A stretch of 64,000 bases of DNA from Sulfurimonas sp. (GTDB lineage: Bacteria > Campylobacterota > Campylobacteria > Campylobacterales > Sulfurimonadaceae), in the NCBI RefSeq assembly GCF_028713515.1, contig NZ_JAQTOD010000005.1, forward strand, positions 36,300 through 100,299. Direction: 5' to 3'. Below, piece after piece: positions 32,395 through 40,234 of the stretch (positions are counted from its first letter, which is position 1; every line of letters starts with the position of its first letter). A program made the translations under genes and the position numbers. The notes under the pieces were generated by a model. That model was not told the origin of the DNA. It searched no databases and worked only from the letters and a program-made list of their open reading frames with translations.

Positions 32395-34812
32395 ATGAAA
32401 AGCAGTACGACCTTAACATTGATTTCAAAGTATACTAAAGCATTTATTCTGTTTTTTTCAATCTTAATTGCCTTGTCTCTTTTTTGGAATATTGGTAATG
32501 TCAAAAAAGAGACTCAGCGACTAGCTGAAATGGAAGCAACCACTAGCTTAAACAAAGATCTTGCATTTCGTCTGTGGGGAACACGGCATGGGGGTGCTTA
32601 TCTTATTGTAGATGAGCAGACGCAGCCTAGTGTTTTTTTGGCACATGTTTCTGAGCGTGATGTTAAAACAACATCAGGTAAAACATTAACTCTCTATAAT
32701 CCCGCAACTATGCTTCGTGAAATCATGAATGATTACTCTAAACTCTATGGAGTTAAAGCCCGTATCACTGCAGAGCTCTATTTGAATCCCGAAAATGCTC
32801 CTGATGCGTGGGAGGCAAAAGCACTTAAAGAGCTCAAGCGAGGAAAAAAAGAGTTTAAAGAGATAACGACTATAGAGGGGAAAGATTATCTGCGCGTTAT
32901 GCAACCAATGTACATGGAGGATGGGTGCTTGAAGTGTCATGCCTGGACGGGAATAAAAGTCGGCGGATTGCGTGGCGCTACTGACATTTCTATCTCTATG
33001 GAGAAATATGAAGCACTCAAACAGCAAAGTATCAACAAGCTTATATTTACTCACACTATTTTATGGCTAATAGGTATTGGAAGCATTTTTTTTCTAGGAC
33101 GCCAACTTAATAAACGCGAACAGAAAATTAAGGAGAATCAGGAGCATTTGCGTATTGTTTATAAAGCACTTGAACAGAGTGCCAATGGTATTTTAGTTGC
33201 AGACCAAAATGGAATAATTCAGTATACTAACGGTGGGTTTGAGAGAATCAGTGGATATATGCGAGATGAGCTAGTCGGGCAATCACTCTATAAGATTAAA
33301 TCAAATCTCAATCCATCTGTGCTGTATGATGATATGTGGTCTAAAATTTCCAATGGACAGACATGGAGAGGAGAGCTGAGAAATAGAAAGAAAGATGGTT
33401 CTGTCTACTGGTGCTATGAAACAATCTCTCCAGTTATTGCTCCTGGTGGTAAAATAACTCACTATATTGGAGTAGTTGAAGATATTGAAAATCGGAAATT
33501 GGCAGAGGAGCATATTAAGCAGTTGATGCAATATGATGCGCTAACAAACCTTCCTAATCGTAACTATTTCCGCGAAAAACTAGATGCACAACTCCTTAAT
33601 GCTTCTGTAGAAAGCAGGATATTTGGTCTTATTTTTCTTGATATTGACCGTTTTAAAATGATCAATGACGCACTAGGTCATCTGATTGGAGATATATTGC
33701 TTCAATCTCTCTCTGAGCGATTTATACATGAGAGTAAAAATGGACTCTTTATTTCTCGTCTTGGTGGCGATGAGTTCGCCATTATAACCCCACTGACAGA
33801 CTCCAAAAAAATCATAGAAAATTATATTGAAAAGATTAAACAAATTATTAGAAAACCATTCTTTATCCAAGAACATGATATTTTTGTGACCGCTAGTATC
33901 GGAGTGACTATCTATCCTCAAGATGGCATAGATGCCGAAATCTTAATTAGATCAGCAGACATGGCAATGTATGGAGCAAAAATAAATGGTAAAAATACCC
34001 ATCTTTTCTTTGAGCCGGTACATGGTGATTTTGCATCAGAGATTTTAGAGATTGAGAGTGGTTTACATAAGGCAATTGAAAATAGTGAGCTTTTTCTCGT
34101 TTATCAGCCGAAATGGGACACCAAAGAGAATAGATTTATAGGTTTGGAGGTATTGGTTCGATGGCAAAGTAAAACGCTAGGTTTTATGAATCCAGCGAAG
34201 TTTATTCATATTGCTGAAGAGACCGATCTTATTGTTATTTTAGGTGAATGGATACTTAGAGAATCACTTGTAGCTATGATGAGACTCTCTTTGGTTGTAG
34301 GGTTTGTACCAAAAATTTCTGTCAACCTCTCTCCGGTACAGTTCAAAAGTGAGGGATTAAACGCAATGGTTAAGGATTCTTTAGAGAAAACCAATTTCCC
34401 TCCTGAGCAACTTGAGCTTGAGATTACCGAAGGAGCACTTGTAAATAATCCAGTTGCTTCGATTGAAAAGATGACTGATTTATGCAATTATGGAGTAAGT
34501 TTTTCAATTGATGATTTTGGAACAGGCTACTCATCAATGTCATATCTTAAAAAATTTCCGGTTTCAACATTGAAAATAGATAAGTCGTTTGTTGATGATA
34601 TCATTGATGATCCACATGATCGAGCAATCATACAGGCGATTGTTACTCTTGCAAAATCATTCAATATTGACACTATTGCCGAAGGAGCTGAAACACGCGA
34701 ACAAGTTGATGCTCTAAATAGTTTGGGGTGTTATAACATACAAGGATACTGGCATAGTAAGCCTTTGGAATATACGGCTCTGTTGGCTTATTTTGAAAAG
34801 ATAAAAGAGTAG
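32395..34812 (+). CDS. Membrane PAS-GGDEF-EAL protein with heme-c-type (DUF3365/Tll0287-like) sensor domain
   Basis: CLKCHAWTGIKVGGLRGATDISI, PAS, RLGGDEFAII, EAL-type domain starting GLEVLVRWQ. Confidence 0.9.
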   Translation: MKSSTTLTLISKYTKAFILFFSILIALSLFWNIGNVKKETQRLAEMEATTSLNKDLAFRLWGTRHGGAYLIVDEQTQPSVFLAHVSERDVKTTSGKTLTLYNPATMLREIMNDYSKLYGVKARITAELYLNPENAPDAWEAKALKELKRGKKEFKEITTIEGKDYLRVMQPMYMEDGCLKCHAWTGIKVGGLRGATDISISMEKYEALKQQSINKLIFTHTILWLIGIGSIFFLGRQLNKREQKIKENQEHLRIVYKALEQSANGILVADQNGIIQYTNGGFERISGYMRDELVGQSLYKIKSNLNPSVLYDDMWSKISNGQTWRGELRNRKKDGSVYWCYETISPVIAPGGKITHYIGVVEDIENRKLAEEHIKQLMQYDALTNLPNRNYFREKLDAQLLNASVESRIFGLIFLDIDRFKMINDALGHLIGDILLQSLSERFIHESKNGLFISRLGGDEFAIITPLTDSKKIIENYIEKIKQIIRKPFFIQEHDIFVTASIGVTIYPQDGIDAEILIRSADMAMYGAKINGKNTHLFFEPVHGDFASEILEIESGLHKAIENSELFLVYQPKWDTKENRFIGLEVLVRWQSKTLGFMNPAKFIHIAEETDLIVILGEWILRESLVAMMRLSLVVGFVPKISVNLSPVQFKSEGLNAMVKDSLEKTNFPPEQLELEITEGALVNNPVASIEKMTDLCNYGVSFSIDDFGTGYSSMSYLKKFPVSTLKIDKSFVDDIIDDPHDRAIIQAIVTLAKSFNIDTIAEGAETREQVDALNSLGCYNIQGYWHSKPLEYTALLAYFEKIKE

Positions 34813-34891
34813 TTTTAGATAGTTTTACTTATATAAATAGTTACAATCTTAGTCTCGCTGTGGTATTATTGCTAAAAAGTAGAGAAAAAAT

Positions 34892-37456
34892 ATGAATAAA
34901 ATTGAAACAATATATTTGAAAGATTATAAAACGCCAGAGTTTAAAATTAGCAATTGTGACTTAGTTTTTGAGCTGTTTGAAGATCATACTTTGGTTACAA
35001 ATATGATGAGCATAACGAAAGAGGACGATAGTTGCCATGATTTGGTTTTGGATAGCTTAGAGCTTGATTTGGTTGATATCTATCTCGATGATGTGAAACT
35101 ACAAAGCCAGAACTATATAATCGCCAAAGATAAACTCATAATTTTAAATATTCCAAAAAAATTCAAACTTATTATTTTAAATAAAATATATCCACACCTA
35201 AACAGCGAGCTTGAGGGACTATATAAATCTGGAGATATTTTTTGTACACAAAATGAACCAGAGGGCTTTAGAAGGATTACTCCATACATTGACCGCCCAG
35301 ATGTAATGGCTGTGTTTAAGACGACCGTTGTGGCTGATAGAGAAAAGTATCCACTACTGCTTAGTAATGGAAATACAGAGACAAATTTTAGACTTAATGA
35401 TGGAAGGCATGGGGTAACTTGGTTTGACCCACATCCAAAGCCATCGTATCTTTTTGCATTAGTGGCTGGGGATTTGGGAGTTACAAAAGATAAGTTTGTA
35501 ACAAAGAGTGGCAAGTTGGTAAGACTAAATATCTACACTGACAAAGGAAACGAATCCAAGTGCAAACATGCTATGAAATCCCTCAAAGAGGCGATGGAGT
35601 GGGATGAGAGAGTTTATGGCAGAGAGTATGATTTGAGTCTCTATAACATAGTTGCGGTTGATAGTTTCAACATGGGTGCTATGGAAAATAAAGGGCTAAA
35701 TATATTTAACTCTAGCTATGTTTTAGCAGATGAAGATAGTGCCACAGATACTGATTTTATGGGCATACAAAGCGTTATTGCTCATGAGTATTTTCACAAC
35801 TGGACTGGGAATAGAATAACATGTAGGGACTGGTTTCAGCTCACTTTAAAAGAGGGTTTAACTGTATTTCGAGACCAATGTTTCTCGGCAGATTTGAACT
35901 CAAAAGAGGTTGTGCGCCTTGATGAAGTAAAATCCCTTAGAGAGAGACAGTTTGTTGAGGATGGCTCGCCTACGGCTCATCCAATTCAACCAGATTCATA
36001 TATGGCGATAAATAACTTCTACACCGCAACCGTTTATGAGAAAGGCGCTGAGGTAATTCGTATGATTCACACTCTTTTGGGGGAAGAGAGATACAGAAAA
36101 GGTATGGATTTGTACTTTGAAACATTTGATGGTCAAGCGGTTAGGACAGATGATTTCTTATGGGCAATGAGCAGTGCCGGCGAGATTGATCTGAGCCAGT
36201 TTAAAAGATGGTATCATCAATCAGGCACACCAACACTTCTTGTGCAAGAGAGTTTTGAAGGTGGGGAGTTTAGGGTAGCTTTAACACAGAGAGTTCCGAA
36301 TGCAGTTGATGGAAGCGAGCAAAAACCATATCTCTTTCCATTAAAAATCGCTCTTTTGGATGAGAACGGCAAAGAGATTCAAGAAAAAACAGTGATAGTT
36401 TCAAAAGATAAAGAGGAGTTTGTTTTTAGCGTTAAAGCAAAACCGATTTTATCGATAAACCGTGATTTTTCAGCACCAATTATAGTCAAGCAAGAGGAGA
36501 ATCACTACTCATTTTTGATGAAGCATGATAAAAATAGTTTTGTAAAGTATGAATCCGCGCAATCTTTTGGTATCCAGACAATAGAGCGTATTATGAGTGG
36601 TGAAGAGATAGATGAAGAGTTTGTAAAATCTTTCGGACATATTTTAGAATCTGGTTTAGATTTATCGTATAAAGCCCTACTGCTAGAGCTTCCAAGCACT
36701 TCCGAAATTATGCAAAGACAAAATGAGATAGATTTTGATGTTATACATAAAGCTAAAGAGAAGTTGCAAAAATATTTAGCAACTACTTTTAAAGATAAGC
36801 TTTTAGAAATTTACAGCGAAAACCATAAACCAGAATCAAAAGTGATTGATGCGAAAAATATTGGGCAAAGAGCTATAAAAAATCGCGTCTTAAACTTATT
36901 GTCCATGTTAAAAAATGATGAAATAGCTATCCTTGCAAAAGAGCAGTACGACTCTTCAGTCACTATGACGGACAGAGTTACGGCACTTAATGTTTTAGAA
37001 AACAGTGCACCAGGATTGGCAAAAATTGCACTTGCGGATTTTCATCATAAATATAAAAACGATTCGTTGGTTATGAACAAATACTTCTCAATTTTTGCAT
37101 CTTCACTTAGAAATGGCACATTAAGTAGAGTGATAAAACTTCAAGAAGATGAGGCATATGATGTGCTTGTACCAAATCTAGTTCGTTCACTTATAGGTTC
37201 ATTCAGCAAAAACTACATACATTTTCATGCAAAAGATGCAAGTGGCTATAAATTTGTAGCAGATAAAATTATTGATATTGATAAAATAAATCCACAAATA
37301 GCTTCTGGGCTTCTGGGCGCATTTAAAATATATGAGAAGCTAAGCCCACTAAATAGGACTTTGATGAGAGAAGAGTTGGAAAGGATTCTTTCTGCTGAAT
37401 CAATTTCAAAAAATGTATATGAGTTAACTAGTAAAATATTAAAAAATAAATTATGA
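34892..37456 (+). CDS. pepN: Aminopeptidase N (M1 family)
   Basis: GAMENKGLNIFN; VIAHEYFHNWTGNRITCRDWFQLTLKEGLT. Confidence 0.97.
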   Translation: MNKIETIYLKDYKTPEFKISNCDLVFELFEDHTLVTNMMSITKEDDSCHDLVLDSLELDLVDIYLDDVKLQSQNYIIAKDKLIILNIPKKFKLIILNKIYPHLNSELEGLYKSGDIFCTQNEPEGFRRITPYIDRPDVMAVFKTTVVADREKYPLLLSNGNTETNFRLNDGRHGVTWFDPHPKPSYLFALVAGDLGVTKDKFVTKSGKLVRLNIYTDKGNESKCKHAMKSLKEAMEWDERVYGREYDLSLYNIVAVDSFNMGAMENKGLNIFNSSYVLADEDSATDTDFMGIQSVIAHEYFHNWTGNRITCRDWFQLTLKEGLTVFRDQCFSADLNSKEVVRLDEVKSLRERQFVEDGSPTAHPIQPDSYMAINNFYTATVYEKGAEVIRMIHTLLGEERYRKGMDLYFETFDGQAVRTDDFLWAMSSAGEIDLSQFKRWYHQSGTPTLLVQESFEGGEFRVALTQRVPNAVDGSEQKPYLFPLKIALLDENGKEIQEKTVIVSKDKEEFVFSVKAKPILSINRDFSAPIIVKQEENHYSFLMKHDKNSFVKYESAQSFGIQTIERIMSGEEIDEEFVKSFGHILESGLDLSYKALLLELPSTSEIMQRQNEIDFDVIHKAKEKLQKYLATTFKDKLLEIYSENHKPESKVIDAKNIGQRAIKNRVLNLLSMLKNDEIAILAKEQYDSSVTMTDRVTALNVLENSAPGLAKIALADFHHKYKNDSLVMNKYFSIFASSLRNGTLSRVIKLQEDEAYDVLVPNLVRSLIGSFSKNYIHFHAKDASGYKFVADKIIDIDKINPQIASGLLGAFKIYEKLSPLNRTLMREELERILSAESISKNVYELTSKILKNKL

Positions 37457-37528
37457 AGTTATAAAAATTTTATAAGTTTTAAGATATTATTATCACAAAG
37501 TTTTTAACTTTTCAGAAAAGGAATAGAT

Positions 37529-38998
37529 ATGGCAAGATTAGTTGTTCTTGGTGGTGGTGTGTCAGGTCACACTGCTGCTACTTTTGCGGCAAAATGGTTA
37601 GGTTCAGCTCATGAAGTTGTGGTAGTAACACCAAATGCGAAATGGAATTGGATTCCATCGAATATTTGGGTTGGTGTTGGTGAGATGAGTAAAGAGGAAG
37701 TTACATTTGATTTAGCTCCTGTTTATGCAAAAGCTGGGATTATATATCATCAAGCAAAAGCGCTCGGTATTCATCCAGAAGGCAATGAGACAAGCGATAA
37801 GCCTTATGTTGTTGTTGAGTCTACAGAAGCTGGTAAAGTAGGCAAAATTGAGAATATCGAGTATGATTACTTGATTAATGCAACTGGACCAAAGCTTAAC
37901 TTTGCTGCAACTCCAGGTCTTGGTGATGCTAATGGCTTGGGTGAATTTACTGTTTCGGTTTGTACTGCAGATCATGCTGTCCACGCATCTCATGAACTTC
38001 AAAAATGTATAGAGAAGATGAGAAAAGGCGAGAGACAAAAGTTTTTAGTTGGTACGGGTCACGGTATGTGTACTTGTCAAGGTGCTGCATTCGAGTATAT
38101 TTTCAATATTGAACATGAGTTAAATAAAGCTGGTGTTCGTAATATGGCTGACTTAAAGTGGATTTCAAACGAGTCATTTTTAGGCGACTTCGGTGTTGGT
38201 GGACTACATATGAACACTATGGGATTTGCTGTTAGTTCAAAAATATTCGCTGAGTCCCTTTATACGGAGAGAAATATTGATTGGGTAATCGGCGCTCATG
38301 TTAATAAAGTAGAAGCTGGTAAAGCACACTACGAGCTTCTTGATGGCACTATGGGCGAAGAGAGTTTTGACTTTGCAATGCTTATCCCTCCTTTTGCTGG
38401 TGTTGGCTTAAAAGCAATCAGTAAGACTGGTGAAGATATAACTACAACAGTTTTTGCTCCAAACGGATTTATGAAAGTTGATGCAAACTATAATGCTGGC
38501 AGTTATGAGAATTGGAAAGCATCTGACTGGCCAAAAACATACCAAAATCCAACTTACAAAAATATGTTTGCTTGTGGAATTGCATTTGCACCACCACATC
38601 CAATCTCTAAACCAATGAGTTCACCAAACGGAACTCCGATTACTCCAACTCCTCCAAGAACTGGTATGCCATCGGGAATTATGGGTAAAGTTGTTGCGCA
38701 AAGCGTTTGCGATAGAATCTTACATGGTGCAGATGCACCACTTCATGAAGCTTCAATGGCTCACATGGGTGCTGCTTGTGTTGCATCTGCAGGTAAAGGT
38801 CTTTTCACTGGTACTGCTGCTGCGATGACAATATATCCTGTTGTTCCAGATTTTGAAAAATATCCAGGAACTGGTCGTGACTTAGATTATACTTTTGGTG
38901 AAATCGGTCTTGCTGGTCACTGGATTAAGCATATTCTTCATCATCTATTTATCTGGAAAGCTAAGCTTAAGCCAGGCTGGACATTAATTCCAGAATAA
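37529..38998 (+). CDS. sqr: FAD-dependent sulfide:quinone oxidoreductase
   Basis: LVVLGGGVSGHTAATFAAKWLGSAHEVVVVTPNAKWNWIPSNIWVGVG; GTGHGMCTCQGAAFEYIF; C-terminal amphipathic HWIKHILHHLFIWKAKLKPGW. Confidence 0.85.
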   Translation: MARLVVLGGGVSGHTAATFAAKWLGSAHEVVVVTPNAKWNWIPSNIWVGVGEMSKEEVTFDLAPVYAKAGIIYHQAKALGIHPEGNETSDKPYVVVESTEAGKVGKIENIEYDYLINATGPKLNFAATPGLGDANGLGEFTVSVCTADHAVHASHELQKCIEKMRKGERQKFLVGTGHGMCTCQGAAFEYIFNIEHELNKAGVRNMADLKWISNESFLGDFGVGGLHMNTMGFAVSSKIFAESLYTERNIDWVIGAHVNKVEAGKAHYELLDGTMGEESFDFAMLIPPFAGVGLKAISKTGEDITTTVFAPNGFMKVDANYNAGSYENWKASDWPKTYQNPTYKNMFACGIAFAPPHPISKPMSSPNGTPITPTPPRTGMPSGIMGKVVAQSVCDRILHGADAPLHEASMAHMGAACVASAGKGLFTGTAAAMTIYPVVPDFEKYPGTGRDLDYTFGEIGLAGHWIKHILHHLFIWKAKLKPGWTLIPE

Positions 38999-39043
38999 GT
39001 TCGTTTTAGGGAGTGATTATAAAAAAGTGTAAGGCATTCTCTG

Positions 39044-39129
39044 ATTCTCGAAAAACTAGTTTTTCGTAGCTTTAGGGGATTGGGAAGGACGAGGGGTTTC
39101 TCCCACTAAAACGAACCTGTTCGTTTTAG
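39044..39129. repeat. Dispersed intergenic repeat, copy 2 (pairs with 1768-1853)
   Basis: Ungapped 86-bp match; contains perfect palindrome gaaaaactagtttttc. Confidence 0.75.
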
Positions 39130-39163
39130 TTTTTAATAATAAAAAAAACATAAAGGAAACATC

Positions 39164-39328
39164 ATGGAAAAGAAACCAGAGCACAACATTAAAGCGTATG
39201 GAAACAATTTTACTACAATGACACCTGGGCCATTCGCGGTAAAAATGAGAACTTGCGTTATTTGGCAGTTTTTAAGATTTCTTGCAATTAACATCAAGAT
39301 GATAGTTGTAGTAAGAAAAAGTCACTAA
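39164..39328 (+). CDS. Small ORF (54 aa), downstream of sqr; below the ORF-track cutoff
   Basis: MEKKPEHNIKAYGNNFTTMTPGPFAVKMRTCVIWQFLRFLAINIKMIVVVRKSH; preceded by aaaggaaacatc. Confidence 0.55.
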   Translation: MEKKPEHNIKAYGNNFTTMTPGPFAVKMRTCVIWQFLRFLAINIKMIVVVRKSH

Positions 39329-39413
39329 TCTACAAAGATGCCCTACGGCATATAGTTCACCTCATTTTGGGGTGAATTAAATCCCATCCATATTTTTAAT
39401 TAAGGCGAAAATT

Positions 39414-40223
39414 ATGATCAAAGAAATAATAACTTATCCAACTCCTCCAAGTGTAGCATATGGTACGGATGTAAGAGTTTTTAATGAAGAGATATTCTCC
39501 TTAATTCAAGATATGAAAGATACTATTGAGGCAAATTCGTTGGATGGACTTAGTGCATTTCAGATTGGTAGCTACTTTAATATTGTTGTTGTAAAGCAAG
39601 AAAATGGTGAATTTTTAGAGCTTATCAATCCAAGATTGATAAGCAACAGCGGTAGGGTTACGACTGTTGAAAAAACAGCATATTTTCCAGATTTAACCGC
39701 AGAAATAACAAGGTATGAAACAATCAGTGTTGTCTATCAAGATAGGGATGGTAATCAACACTCTCTTAAAGCAGATGGCGCATTTGCTATTTTACTTCAA
39801 AGAAAGATTGATTACACGCATGGCTCAAGCTTTATAAATAAACTATCAAAAAAAGAGAAAAAACTTTTTGAGAGAAAATTAAAATTTGGAGCAAATATTG
39901 CAATTTCTGAAGTTTGTCCTACAACCTTTAAAAGAGACTATATTATCAAAGCTATAAATATAGTGCTGATTGCTATGGTTATCTTGCTTGTTTCTTCGCT
40001 TTTTTTAAGTAAAGAAACGACTGAAAATTTCTGGAGCTATCAACTTTATGCTTCTTTCCTGGCAGTTAGCTTAAGCATAGTCTACTTCTTTTATGCACAA
40101 TACGAAGGGAAGCGATTTACATCTTGTACAAGTTGTCAAATCGGAAACATAATCGGAACAGCAGTAATTCTTCTTATAAAGCTCTCTATAATAACGCTCA
40201 TATCCTACTTTATTCTAAGCTAA
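39414..40223 (+). CDS. Peptide-deformylase-like protein with substituted catalytic residues, fused to C-terminal TM helices
   Basis: GLSAFQIG for GLAAPQVG, EKTAYFPD for EGCLSFPG, LQRKIDYTHGSSFINKLS for QHEIDHLNGVLFIDRLS; then three TM helices and CTSC. Confidence 0.8.
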   Translation: MIKEIITYPTPPSVAYGTDVRVFNEEIFSLIQDMKDTIEANSLDGLSAFQIGSYFNIVVVKQENGEFLELINPRLISNSGRVTTVEKTAYFPDLTAEITRYETISVVYQDRDGNQHSLKADGAFAILLQRKIDYTHGSSFINKLSKKEKKLFERKLKFGANIAISEVCPTTFKRDYIIKAINIVLIAMVILLVSSLFLSKETTENFWSYQLYASFLAVSLSIVYFFYAQYEGKRFTSCTSCQIGNIIGTAVILLIKLSIITLISYFILS

Positions 40224-40234
40224 AAGCAGGATAG

